Source of the DNA: Loxodes magnus
Lineage: Eukaryota; Ciliophora; Karyorelictea; Loxodida; Loxodidae
NCBI GenBank assembly: GCA_946699065.1
Contig: CAMPDV010000893.1
Location: 1-64,000 of the forward strand
DNA length: 64,000 bases
Direction: 5' to 3'
Shown: positions 15,001 to 30,000 of the stretch, in pieces
Numbering within the stretch: position 1 is the stretch's first letter
How the letters are laid out: every line of letters begins with the position of its first letter
Translations under genes and position numbers: made by a program
The notes under the pieces: model-generated
Database searches by the model: none
The model's input: the letters and a program-made list of their open reading frames with translations, nothing else
What the model was told of the DNA's origin: nothing

Positions 15001-18000
15001 TCACACAGATTATGTATCATCTATGGCTATATCCAGTGATTCAGAGTTCATCGTATCGGGAAGTTATGATTATACGGTGAGACTATGGGACGTCAAGACA
15101 GGTACCTGTAAGACCATGAGTGGTCACACGGATTCTGTATGATCTGGGGCTATATCCAGTGATTCAGAGTTCATCGTATCGGGAAGTGCAGATAATACGG
15201 TGAGACTATGGGACGTCAAGACAGGTACCTGTAAGACCATGAGTGGTCACACTAGTTATGTATATGCTGTGGCTATATCCAGTGATTCAGAGTTCATCGT
15301 ATCGGGAAGTCATGATTATACGGTGAGACTATGGGACGTCAAGACAGGTACCTGTAAGACCATGAGTGGTCACACTAGTGTTGTATCATCTGTGGCTATA
15401 TCCAGTGATTCAGAGTTCATCATATTGGGAAGTTATGATAAGACGGTGAGACTATGGGACGTCAAGACAGGTACCTGTAAGACCATGAGTGGTCACACAG
15501 ATTATCTAAGATCTGTGGCTATATCCAGTGATTCAGAGTTCATCGTATCAAGAAGTTGAGATAAGACGGTGAGACTATGGGACGTCAAGACAGGTACCTG
15601 TAAGACCATGAGTGGTCACACAGATTATGTAAGATCTGTGGCTATATCCAGTGATTCAGAGTTCATCGTATCGGGAAGTTGAGATAAGACGGTGAGACTA
15701 TGGGACGTCAAGACAGGTACCTGTAAGACCATGAGTGGTCACACAGATTATGTATCATCTATGGCTATATCCAGTGATTCAGAGTTCATCGTATCGGGAA
15801 GTTGAGATAAGACGGTGAGACAATGGGACGTCAAGACAGGTACCTGTAAGACCATGAGTGGTCACACTAGTGTTGTATCTGCTGTGGCTATATCCAGTGA
15901 TTCAGAGTTCATCGTATCGGGAAGTTGAGTTAAGACGGTGAGACTATGGGACGTCAAGACAGGTACCTGTAAGACCATGAGTGGTCACACAGATTCTGTA
16001 TGATCTGGGGCTATATCCAGTGATTCAGAGTTCATCGTATCGGGAAGTTGAGATAAGACGGTGAGACTATGGGACGTCAAGACAGGTACCTGTAAGACCA
16101 TGAGTGGTCACACAGATTATCTAAGATCTGTGGCTATATCCAGTGATTCAGAGTTCATCGTATCGGGAAGTAATTATTATACGGTGAGACTATGGGACGT
16201 CAAGACAGGTACCTGTAAGACCATGAGTGGTCACACTAGTTCTGTATATGCTGTGGCTATATCCAGTGATTCAGAGTTCATCGTATCGGGAAGTTATGAT
16301 AAGACGGTGAGACTATGGGACGTCAAGACAGGTACCTGTAAGACCATGAGTGGTCACTCTTATTTTGTATATGCTGTGGCTATATCCAGTGATTCAGAGT
16401 TCATCGTATCGGGAAGTAATGATTATACGGTGAGACTATGGGACGTCAAGACAGGTACCTGTAAGACCATGAGTGGTCACTCTTATTTTGTATATGCTGT
16501 GGCTATATCCAGTGATTCAGAGTTCATCGTATCGGGAAGTTATGATAAGACGGTGAGACTATGGGACGTCAAGACAGGTACCTGTAAGACCATGAGTGGT
16601 CACACTAGTGTTGTATATGCTGTGGCTATATCCAGTGATTCAGAGTTCATTGTATCGGGAAGTTGAGTTAAGACGGTGAGACTATGGCACGTCAAGACAG
16701 GTACCTGTAAGACCATGAGTGGTCACACTAGTTTTGTATATGCTGTGGCTATATCCAGTGATTCAGAGTTCATCGTATCGGGAAGTCATGATTATACAAT
16801 GAGACTATGGGACGTCAAGACAGGTACCTGTAAGACCATCAGTGGTCACACAGATTATCTAAGATCTGTGGCTATATCCAGTGATTCAGAGTTCATCGTA
16901 TCGGGAAGTTGAGATAAGACGGTGAGACTATGGGACGTCAAGACAGGTACCTGTAAGACCATGAGTGGTCACACAGATTATCTAAGATCTGTGGCTATAT
17001 CCAGTGATTCAGAGTTCATCGTATCGGGAAGTTGAGATAAGACGGTGAGACTATGGGACGTCAAGACAGGTACCTGTAAGACCATGAGTGGTCACACAGA
17101 TTATCTAAGATCTGTGGCTATATCCAGTGATTCAGAGTTCATCGTATCGGGAAGTTGAGATAAGACGGTGAGACTATGGGACGTCAAGACAGGTACCTGT
17201 AAGACCATGAGTGGTCACACAGATTATGTATCATCTGTGGCTATATCCAGTGATTCAGAGTTCATCGTATCGGGAAGTTGAGATAAGACGGTGAGACTAT
17301 GGGACGTCAAGACAGGTACCTGTAAGACCATGAGTGGTCACACAGATTATGTATCATCTATGGCTATATCCAGTGATTCAGAGTTCATCGTATCGGGAAG
17401 TTATGATTATACGGTGAGACTATGGGACGTCAAGACAGGTACCTGTAAGACCATGAGTGGTCACACAGATTATGTATCATCTGTGGCTATATCCAGTGAT
17501 TCAGAGTTCATCGTATCGGGAAGTTGAGATAAGACGGTGAGACTATGGGACGTCAAGACAGGTACCTGTAAGACCATGAGTGGTCACACAGATTATGTAT
17601 CATCTATGGCTATATCCAGTGATTCAGAGTTCATCGTATCGGGAAATTGAGATTAGACGGTGAGACTATGGGACGTCAAGACAGGTACCTGTAAGACCAT
17701 GAGTGGTCACACTAGTGTTGTATCATCTGTGGCTATATCCAGTGATTCAGAGTTCATCGTATCGGGAAGTTGAGATTATACGGTGAGACTATGGGACGTC
17801 AAGACAGGTACCTGTAAGACCATGAGTGGTCACACAGATTATGTATCATCTATGGCTATATCCAGTGATTCAGAGTTCATCGTATCGGGAAGTTATGATT
17901 ATACGGTGAGACTATGGGACGTCAAGACAGGTACCTGTAAGACCATGAGTGGTCACACAGATTATGTATCATCTGTGGCTATATCCAGTGATTCAGAGTT

Positions 18001-21000
18001 CATCGTATCGGGAAGTTGAGATAAGACGGTGAGACTATGGGACGTCAAGACAGATACCTGTAAGACCATGAGTGGTCACACTAGTGTTGTATCTGCTGTG
18101 GCTATATCCAGTGATTCAGAGTTCATCGTATCGGGAAGTTATGATTATACGGTGAGACTATGGGACGTCAAGACAGGTACCTGTAAGACCATGAGTGGTC
18201 ACACAGATTATGTAAGATCTGTGGCTATATCCAGTGATTCAGAGTTCATCGTATCGGGAAGTTGAGATAAGACGGTGAGACTATGGGACGTCAAGACAGG
18301 TACCTGTAAGACCATGAATGGTCACACAGATACTGTATCATCTGTGGCTATATCCAGTGATTCAGAGTTCATCGTATCGGGAAGTTGAGATAAGACGGTG
18401 AGACAATGGGACGTCAAGACAGGTACCTGTAAGAACATGAGTGGTCACACAAGTTCTGTATCATCTATGACTATATCCAGTGATTCAGAGTTCATCGTAT
18501 CGGGAAGTTGAGATAATACGGTGAGACTATGGGACGTCAAGACAGGTACCTGTAAGACCATGAGTGGTCACACAGATTATCTAAGATTTGTGGCTATATC
18601 CAGTGATTCAGAGTTCATCGTATCGGGAAGTGGAGATTAGACAGTGAGACTATGGGACGTCAAGACAGGTACCTGTAAGACCATGAGTGGTCACACTAGT
18701 GTTGTATCTGCTGTGGCTATATCCAGTGATTCAGAGTTCATCGTATCGGGAAGTTGAGTTAAGACGGTGAGACTATGGCACGTCAAGACAGGTACCTGTA
18801 AGACCATGAGTGGTCACACAGATTATCTAAGATCTGTGGCTATATCCAGTGATTCAGAGTTCATCGTATCGGGAAGTTGAGATAAGACGGTGAGACTATG
18901 GGACGTCAAGACAGGTACCTGTAAGACCATGAATGGTCACACAGATTATGTAAGATCTGTGGCTATATCCAGTGATTCAGAGTTCATCGTATCGGGAAGT
19001 TGAGATTATACGGTGAGACTATGGGACGTCAAGACAGGTACCTGTAAGACCATGAGTGGTCACACTAGTGTTGTATCATCTGTGGCTATATCCAGTGATT
19101 CAGAGTTCATCGTATCGGGAAGTTGAGATAAGACGGTGAGACTATGGGACGTCAAGACAGGTACCTGTAAGACCATGAGTGGTCACACAGATTATGTAAG
19201 ATCTGTGGCTATATCCAGTGATTCAGAGTTCATAGTATCGGGAAGTTGAGATAAGACGGTGAGACAATGGGACGTCAAGACAGGTACCTGTAAGACCATG
19301 AGTGGTCACACAGATTATCTAAGATCTGTGGCTATATCCAGTGATTCAGAGTTCATAGTATCGGGTAGTTGAGATAAGACGGTGAGACTATGGGACGTCA
19401 AGACAGGTACCTGTAAGACCATGAGTGGTCACACAGATTCTGTATGATCTGGGGCTATATCCAGTGATTCAGAGTTCATCGTATCGGGAAGTGCAGATTA
19501 TACGGTGAGACTATGGGACGTCAAGACAGGTACCTGTAAGACCATGAGTGGTCACACTAGTGTTGTATCATCTGTGGCTATATCCAGTGATTCAGAGTTC
19601 ATCGTATCGGGAAGTAGAGATAAGACGGTGAGACTATGGCACGTCAAGACAGGTACCTGTAAGACCATGAGTGGTCACACAGATTATGTAAGATCTGTGG
19701 CTATATCCAGTGATTCAGAGTTCATCATATTGGGAAGTTATGATTATACGGTGAGACTATGGGACGTCAAGACAGGTACCTGTAAGACCATGAGTGGTCA
19801 CACAGATTATCTAAGATCTGTGGCTATATCCAGTGATTCAGAGTTCATAGTATCAAGAAGTTGAGATAAGACGGTGAGACTATGGGACGTCAAGACAGGT
19901 ACCTGTAAGACCATGAGTGGTCACACTAGTTATGTATATGCTGTGGCTATATCCAGTGATTCAGAGTTCATCGTATCGGGAAGTTGAGATAAGACGGTGA
20001 GACTATGGGACGTCAAGACAGGTACCTGTAAGACCATGAGTGGTCACACTAGTGTTGTATCTGCTGTGGCTATATCCAGTGATTCAGAGTTCATCGTATC
20101 GGGAAGTTGAGTTAAGACGGTGAGACTATGGGACGTCAAGACAGGTACCTGTAAGACCATGAGTGGTCACACTAGTTCTGTATCATCTGTGGCTATATCC
20201 AGTGATTCAGAGTTCATCGTATCGGGAAGTTATGATTATACGGTGAGACTATGGGACGTCAAGACAGGTACCTGTAAGACCATGAGTGGTCACACAGATT
20301 ATCTAAGATCTGTGGCTATATCCAGTGATTCAGAGTTCATCGTATCGGGAAGTTGAGATAAGACGGTGAGACTATGGGACGTCAAGACAGGTACCTGTAA
20401 GACCATGAGTGGTCACACAGATTATGTATCATCTATGGCTATATCCAGTGATTCAGAGTTCATCGTATCGGGAAGTTATGATTATACGGTGAGACTATGG
20501 GACGTCAAGACAGGTACCTGTAAGACCATGAGTGGTCACACTAGTGTTGTATATGCTGTGGCTATATCCAGTGATTCAGAGTTCATCGTATCGGGAAGTT
20601 GAGTTAAGACGGTGAGACTATGGGACGTCAAGACAGGTACCTGTAAGACCATGAGTGGTCACACAGATTATGTATCATCTATGGCTATATCCAGTGATTC
20701 AGAGTTCATCGTATCGGGAAGTTATGATTATACGGTGAGACTATGGGACGTCAAGACAGGTACCTGTAAGACCATGAGTGGTCACACTAGTGTTGTATAT
20801 GCTGTGGCTATATCCAGTGATTCAGAGTTCATCGTATCGGGAAGTTGAGATAAGACGGTGAGACTATGGGACGTCAAGACAGGTACCTGTAAGACCATGA
20901 GTGGTCACACAGATTATGTATCATCTATGGCTATATCCAGTGATTCAGAGTTCATCGTATCGGGAAGTTATGATTATACGGTGAGACTATGGGACGTCAA

Positions 21001-24000
21001 GACAGGTACCTGTAAGACCATGAGTGGTCACACAGATTATGTATCATCTGTGGCTATATCCAGTGATTCAGAGTTCATCGTATCGGGAAGTTGAGATAAG
21101 ACGGTGAGACTATGGGACGTCAAGACAGGTACCTGTAAGACCATGAGTGGTCACACAGATTATGTATCATCTATGGCTATATCCAGTGATTCAGAGTTCA
21201 TCGTATCGGGAAGTTATGATTATACGGTGAGACTATGGGACGTCAAGACAGGTACCTGTAAGACCATGAGTGGTCACACAGATTATGTAAGATCTGTGGC
21301 TATATCCAGTGATTCAGAGTTCATCGTATCGGGAAGTTGAGATAAGACGGTGAGACTATGGGACGTCAAGACAGGTACCTGTAAGACCATGAGTGGTCAC
21401 ACAGATTATGTATCATCTATGGCTATATCCAGTGATTCAGAGTTCATCGTATCGGGAAGTTATGATTATACGGTGAGACTATGGGACGTCAAGACAGGTA
21501 CCTGTAAGACCATGAGTGGTCACACGGATTCTGTATGATCTGGGGCTATATCCAGTGATTCAGAGTTCATCGTATCGGGAAGTAGAGATAAGACGGTGAG
21601 ACTATGGGACGTCAAGACAGGTACCTGTAAGACCATGAGTGGTCACACTAGTGTTGTATCTGCTGTGGCTATATCCAGTGATTCAGAGTTCATCGTATCG
21701 GGAAGTTGAGATAAGACGGTGAGACTATGGGACGTCAAGACAGGTACCTGTAAGACCATGAGTGGTCACACTAGTTATGTATATGCTGTGGCTATATCCA
21801 GTGATTCAGAGTTCATCGTATCGGGAAGTTGAGATTATACGGTGAGACTATGGGACGTCAAGACAGGTACCTGTAAGACCATGAGTGGTCACACTAGTGT
21901 TGTATCATCTGTGGCTATATCCAGTGATTCAGAGTTCATCGTATCGGGAAGTTGAGATAAGACGGTGAGACTATGGGACGTCAAGACAGGTACCTGTAAG
22001 ACCATGAGTGGTCACACAGATTATGTATCATCTATGGCTATATCCAGTGATTCAGAGTTCATCGTATCGGGAAGTTATGATTATACGGTGAGACTATGGG
22101 ACGTCAAGACAGGTACCTGTAAGACCATGAGTGGTCACACAGATTATGTATCATCTGTGGCTATATCCAGTGATTCAGAGTTCATCGTATCGGGAAGTTG
22201 AGATAAGACGGTGAGACTATGGGACGTCAAGACAGGTACCTGTAAGACCATGAGTGGTCACACAGATTATCTAAGATCTGTGGCTATATCCAGTGATTCA
22301 GAGTTCATCGTATCGGGAAGTTGAGATAAGACGGTGAGACTATGGGACGTCAAGACAGGTACCTGTAAGACCATGAGTGGTCACACAGATTATGTATCAT
22401 CTGTGGCTATATCCAGTGATTCAGAGTTCATCGTATCGGGAAGTTGAGATAAGACGGTGAGACTATGGGACGTCAAGACAGGTACCTGTAAGACCATGAG
22501 TGGTCACACAGATTATGTATCATCTATGGCTATATCCAGTGATTCAGAGTTCATCGTATCGGGAAGTTATGATTATACGGTGAGACTATGGGACGTCAAG
22601 ACAGGTACCTGTAAGACCATGAGTGGTCACACTAGTGTTGTATATGCTGTGGCTATATCCAGTGATTCAGAGTTCATCGTATCGGGAAGTTGAGTTAAGA
22701 CGGTGAGACTATGGGACGTCAAGACAGGTACCTGTAAGACCATGAGTGGTCACACAGATTATGTATCATCTATGGCTATATCCAGTGATTCAGAGTTCAT
22801 CGTATCGGGAAGTTATGATTATACGGTGAGACTATGGGACGTCAAGACAGGTACCTGTAAGACCATGAGTGGTCACACTAGTGTTGTATATGCTGTGGCT
22901 ATATCCAGTGATTCAGAGTTCATCGTATCGGGAAGTTGAGATAAGACGGTGAGACTATGGGACGTCAAGACAGGTACCTGTAAGACCATGAGTGGTCACA
23001 CAGATTATGTATCATCTATGGCTATATCCAGTGATTCAGAGTTCATCGTATCGGGAAGTTATGATTATACGGTGAGACTATGGGACGTCAAGACAGGTAC
23101 CTGTAAGACCATGAGTGGTCACACGGATTCTGTATGATCTGGGGCTATATCCAGTGATTCAGAGTTCATCGTATCGGGAAGTGCAGATAATACGGTGAGA
23201 CTATGGGACGTCAAGACAGGTACCTGTAAGACCATGAGTGGTCACACAGATTATGTATCATCTATGGCTATATCCAGTGATTCAGAGTTCATCGTATCGG
23301 GAAGTTATGATTATACGGTGAGACTATGGGACGTCAAGACAGGTACCTGTAAGACCATGAGTGGTCACACGGATTCTGTATGATCTGGGGCTATATCCAG
23401 TGATTCAGAGTTCATCGTATCGGGAAGTGCAGATAATACGGTGAGACTATGGGACGTCAAGACAGGTACCTGTAAGACCATGAGTGGTCACACAGATTAT
23501 CTAAGATCTGTGGCTATATCCAGTGATTCAGAGTTCATCGTATCGGGAAGTTGAGATAAGACGGTGAGACTATGGGACGTCAAGACAGGTACCTGTAAGA
23601 CCATGAGTGGTCACACAGATTATGTATCATCTGTGGCTATATCCAGTGATTCAGAGTTCATCGTATCGGGAAGTTGAGATAAGACGGTGAGACTATGGGA
23701 CGTCAAGACAGGTACCTGTAAGACCATGAGTGGTCACACAGATTATGTATCATCTATGGCTATATCCAGTGATTCAGAGTTCATCGTATCGGGAAGTTAT
23801 GATTATACGGTGAGACTATGGGACGTCAAGACAGGTACCTGTAAGACCATGAGTGGTCACACGGATTCTGTATGATCTGGGGCTATATCCAGTGATTCAG
23901 AGTTCATCGTATCGGGAAGTGCAGATAATACGGTGAGACTATGGGACGTCAAGACAGGTACCTGTAAGACCATGAGTGGTCACACAGATTATGTATCATC

Positions 24001-27000
24001 TATGGCTATATCCAGTGATTCAGAGTTCATCGTATCGGGAAGTTGAGATAAGACGGTGAGACTATGGGACGTCAAGACAGGTACCTGTAAGACCATGAGT
24101 GGTCACACTAGTTATGTATATGCTGTGGCTATATCCAGTGATTCAGAGTTCATCGTATCGGGAAGTTGAGATAAGACGGTGAGACTATGGGACGTCAAGA
24201 CAGGTACCTGTAAGACCATGAGTGGTCACACAGATTATGTAAGATCTGTGGCTATATCCAGTGATTCAGAGTTCATCGTATCGGGAAGTTGAGATAAGAC
24301 GGTGAGACTATGGGACGTCAAGACAGGTACCTGTAAGACCATGAGTGGTCACACAGATTATGTATCATCTATGGCTATATCCAGTGATTCAGAGTTCATC
24401 GTATCGGGAAGTTATGATTATACGGTGAGACTATGGGACGTCAAGACAGGTACCTGTAAGACCATGAGTGGTCACACAGATTATGTATATGCTGTGGCTA
24501 TATCCAGTGATTCAGAGTTCATCGTATCGGGAAGTTGAGATAAGACGGTGAGACTATGGGACGTCAAGACAGGTACCTGTAAGACCATGAGTGGTCACAC
24601 AGATTATGTATCATCTATGGCTATATCCAGTGATTCAGAGTTCATCGTATCGGGAAGTTGAGATAAGACGGTGAGACTATGGGACGTCAAGACAGGTACC
24701 TGTAAGACCATGAGTGGTCACACAGATTATGTATCATCTATGGCTATATCCAGTGATTCAGAGTTCATCGTATCGGGAAGTTATGATTATACGGTGAGAC
24801 TATGGGACGTCAAGACAGGTACCTGTAAGACCATGAGTGGTCACACAGATTCTGTATGATCTGGGGCTATATCCAGTGATTCAGAGTTCATCGTATCGGG
24901 AAGTGCAGATAATACGGTGAGACTATGGGACGTCAAGACAGGTACCTGTAAGACCATGAGTGGTCACACAGATTATGTATCATCTATGGCTATATCCAGT
25001 GATTCAGAGTTCATCGTATCGGGAAGTTGAGATAAGACGGTGAGACTATGGGACGTCAAGACAGGTACCTGTAAGACCATGAGTGGTCACACTAGTTATG
25101 TATATGCTGTGGCTATATCCAGTGATTCAGAGTTCATCGTATCGGGAAGTTGAGATAAGACGGTGAGACTATGGGACGTCAAGACAGGTACCTGTAAGAC
25201 CATGAGTGGTCACACAGATTATGTATCATCTGTGGCTATATCCAGTGATTCAGAGTTCATCGTATCGGGAAGTTGAGATAAGACGGTGAGACTATGGGAC
25301 GTCAAGACAGGTACCTGTAAGACCATGAGTGGTCACACAGATTATGTATCATCTGTGGCTATATCCAGTGATTCAGAGTTCATCGTATCGGGAAGTTGAG
25401 ATAAGACGGTGAGACTATGGGACGTCAAGACAGGTACCTGTAAGACCATGAGTGGTCACACAGATTATCTAAGATCTGTGGCTATATCCAGTGATTCAGA
25501 GTTCATCGTATCGGGAAGTAATGATTATACGGTGAGACTATGGGACGTCAAGACAGGTACCTGTAAGACCATAAGTGGTCACACTAGTTCTGTATATGCT
25601 GTGGCTATATCCAGTGATTCAGAGTTCATCGTATCGGGAAGTTGAGATAAGACGGTGAGACTATGGGACGTCAAGACAGGTACCTGTAAGACCATGAGTG
25701 GTCACACAGATTATGTATCATCTATGGCTATATCCAGTGATTCAGAGTTCATCGTATCGGGAAGTTATGATTATACGGTGAGACTATGGGACGTCAAGAC
25801 AGGTACCTGTAAGACCATGAGTGGTCACACAGATTATGTATCATCTGTGGCTATATCCAGTGATTCAGAGTTCATCGTATCGGGAAGTTGAGATAAGACG
25901 GTGAGACAATGGGACGTCAAGACAGGTACCTGTAAGACCATGAGTGGTCACACAGATTATGTATCATCTGTGGCTATATCCAGTGATTCAGAGTTCATCG
26001 TATCGGGAAGTTGAGATAAGACGGTGAGACTATGGGACGTCAAGACAGGTACCTGTAAGACCATGAGTGGTCACACAGATTATCTAAGATCTGTGGCTAT
26101 ATCCAGTGATTCAGAGTTCATCGTATCGGGAAGTTGAGATAAGACGGTGAGACTATGGGACGTCAAGACAGGTACCTGTAAGACCATGAGTGGTCACACT
26201 AGTTATGTATATGCTGTGGCTATATCCAGTGATTCAGAGTTCATCGTATCGGGAAGTTGAGATAAGACGGTGAGACTATGGGACGTCAAGACAGGTACCT
26301 GTAAGACCATGAGTGGTCACACAGATTATGTATCATCTGTGGCTATATCCAGTGATTCAGAGTTCATCGTATCGGGAAGTGGAGATTAGACAGTGAGACT
26401 ATGGGACGTCAAGACAGGTACCTGTAAGACCATGAGTGGTCACACTAGTGTTGTATCTGCTGTGGCTATATCCAGTGATTCAGAGTTCATCGTATCGGGA
26501 AGTTGAGTTAAGACGGTGAGACTATGGCACGTCAAGACAGGTACCTGTAAGACCATGAGTGGTCACACAGATTATCTAAGATCTGTGGCTATATCCAGTG
26601 ATTCAGAGTTCATCGTATCGGGAAGTTGAGATAAGACGGTGAGACTATGGGACGTCAAGACAGGTACCTGTAAGACCATGAGTGGTCACACAGATTATGT
26701 ATCATCTGTGGCTATATCCAGTGATTCAGAGTTCATCGTATCGGGAAGTTGAGATAAGACGGTGAGACTATGGGACGTCAAGACAGGTACCTGTAAGACC
26801 ATGAGTGGTCACACAGATTATGTATCATCTATGGCTATATCCAGTGATTCAGAGTTCATCGTATCGGGAAGTTGAGATAAGACGGTGAGACTATGGGACG
26901 TCAAGACAGGTACCTGTAAGACCATGAGTGGTCACACTAGTTATGTATATGCTGTGGCTATATCCAGTGATTCAGAGTTCATCGTATCGGGAAGTTGAGA

Positions 27001-30000
27001 TAAGACGGTGAGACTATGGGACGTCAAGACAGGTACCTGTAAGACCATGAGTGGTCACACAGATTATGTATCATCTGTGGCTATATCCAGTGATTCAGAG
27101 TTCATCGTATCGGGAAGTTGAGATAAGACGGTGAGACTATGGGACGTCAAGACAGGTACCTGTAAGACCATGAGTGGTCACACAGATTATGTATCATCTA
27201 TGGCTATATCCAGTGATTCAGAGTTCATCGTATCGGGAAGTTATGATTATACGGTGAGACTATGGGACGTCAAGACAGGTACCTGTAAGACCATGAGTGG
27301 TCACACAGATTATGTATCATCTGTGGCTATATCCAGTGATTCAGAGTTCATCGTATCGGGAAGTTGAGATAAGACGGTGAGACAATGGGACGTCAAGACA
27401 GGTACCTGTAAGACCATGAGTGGTCACACAGATTATGTATCATCTGTGGCTATATCCAGTGATTCAGAGTTCATCGTATCGGGAAGTTGAGATAAGACGG
27501 TGAGACTATGGGACGTCAAGACAGGTACCTGTAAGACCATGAGTGGTCACACAGATTATGTATCATCTATGGCTATATCCAGTGATTCAGAGTTCATCGT
27601 ATCGGGAAGTTATGATTATACGGTGAGACTATGGGACGTCAAGACAGGTACCTGTAAGACCATGAGTGGTCACACAGATTATGTATCATCTGTGGCTATA
27701 TCCAGTGATTCAGAGTTCATCGTATCGGGAAGTTGAGATAAGACGGTGAGACTATGGGACGTCAAGACAGGTACCTGTAAGACCATGAATGGTCACACTA
27801 GTTATGTATATGCTGTGGCTATATCCAGTGATTCAGAGTTCATCGTATCGGGAAGTTGAGATAAGACGGTGAGACTATGGGACGTCAAGACAGGTACCTG
27901 TAAGACCATGAGTGGTCACACAGATTATGTATCATCTGTGGCTATATCCAGTGATTCAGAGTTCATCGTATCGGGAAGTTGAGATAAGACGGTGAGACTA
28001 TGGGACGTCAAGACAGGTACCTGTAAGACCATGAGTGGTCACACAGATTATGTATCATCTGTGGCTATATCCAGTGATTCAGAGTTCATCGTATCGGGAA
28101 GTTGAGATAAGACGGTGAGACTATGGGACGTCAAGACAGGTACCTGTAAGACCATGAGTGGTCACACTAGTTATGTATATGCTGTGGCTATATCCAGTGA
28201 TTCAGAGTTCATCGTATCGGGAAGTAATGATTATACGGTGAGACTATGGGACGTCAAGACAGGTACCTGTAAGACCATAAGTGGTCACACTAGTTCTGTA
28301 TATGCTGTGGCTATATCCAGTGATTCAGAGTTCATCGTATCGGGAAGTTGAGATAAGACGGTGAGACTATGGGACGTCAAGACAGGTACCTGTAAGACCA
28401 TGAGTGGTCACACAGATTATGTATCATCTATGGCTATATCCAGTGATTCAGAGTTCATCGTATCGGGAAGTTATGATTATACGGTGAGACTATGGGACGT
28501 CAAGACAGGTACCTGTAAGACCATGAGTGGTCACACAGATTATGTATCATCTGTGGCTATATCCAGTGATTCAGAGTTCATCGTATCGGGAAGTTGAGAT
28601 AAGACGGTGAGACAATGGGACGTCAAGACAGGTACCTGTAAGACCATGAGTGGTCACACAGATTATGTATCATCTGTGGCTATATCCAGTGATTCAGAGT
28701 TCATCGTATCGGGAAGTTGAGATAAGACGGTGAGACTATGGGACGTCAAGACAGGTACCTGTAAGACCATGAGTGGTCACACAGATTATCTAAGATCTGT
28801 GGCTATATCCAGTGATTCAGAGTTCATCGTATCGGGAAGTTGAGATAAGACGGTGAGACTATGGGACGTCAAGACAGGTACCTGTAAGACCATGAGTGGT
28901 CACACTAGTTATGTATATGCTGTGGCTATATCCAGTGATTCAGAGTTCATCGTATCGGGAAGTTGAGATAAGACGGTGAGACTATGGGACGTCAAGACAG
29001 GTACCTGTAAGACCATGAGTGGTCACACAGATTATGTATCATCTGTGGCTATATCCAGTGATTCAGAGTTCATCGTATCGGGAAGTTGAGATAAGACGGT
29101 GAGACTATGGGACGTCAAGACAGGTACCTGTAAGACCATGAGTGGTCACACTAGTGTTGTATCTGCTGTGGCTATATCCAGTGATTCAGAGTTCATCGTA
29201 TCGGGAAGTTGAGTTAAGACGGTGAGACTATGGGACGTCAAGACAGGTACCTGTAAGACCATGAGTGGTCACACAGATTATGTATCATCTATGGCTATAT
29301 CCAGTGATTCAGAGTTCATCGTATCGGGAAGTTGAGATAAGACGGTGAGACAATGGGACGTCAAGACAGGTACCTGTAAGACCATGAGTGGTCACACAGA
29401 TTATGTATCATCTGTGGCTATATCCAGTGATTCAGAGTTCATCGTATCGGGAAGTTGAGATAAGACGGTGAGACTATGGGACGTCAAGACAGGTACCTGT
29501 AAGACCATGAGTGGTCACACAGATTATGTATCATCTATGGCTATATCCAGTGATTCAGAGTTCATCGTATCGGGAAGTTGAGATAAGACGGTGAGACTAT
29601 GGGACGTCAAGACAGGTACCTGTAAGACCATGAGTGGTCACACTAGTTATGTATATGCTGTGGCTATATCCAGTGATTCAGAGTTCATCGTATCGGGAAG
29701 TTGAGATAAGACGGTGAGACTATGGGACGTCAAGACAGGTACCTGTAAGACCATGAGTGGTCACACAGATTATGTATCATCTGTGGCTATATCCAGTGAT
29801 TCAGAGTTCATCGTATCGGGAAGTTGAGATAAGACGGTGAGACTATGGGACGTCAAGACAGGTACCTGTAAGACCATGAGTGGTCACACAGATTATGTAT
29901 CATCTATGGCTATATCCAGTGATTCAGAGTTCATCGTATCGGGAAGTTATGATTATACGGTGAGACTATGGGACGTCAAGACAGGTACCTGTAAGACCAT

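Larger units (their letters stand above)
1..17032 (+). repeat. Array zone A: heterogeneous TGA-Asp-Lys units
   Basis: Most units here read TGA-GAT-AAG or TGA-GTT-AAG at residues 1-3. Distinctive local variants are RQW instead of RLW (Leu 7 to Gln), NGHTDTVSS and NGHTDYVRS (Ser 19 to Asn), GGA-GAT-TAG (Gly-Asp-Gln), RLWH (Asp 9 to His), and an IILGSY strand with SRS instead of SGS at the end of some blocks (6,9xx, 8,9xx, 15,4xx). These combinations recur at spaced intervals rather than in neighbouring units, so exchange moved multi-unit blocks. Segments near 551-5,470 reappear near 9,407-14,326. Confidence 0.8.
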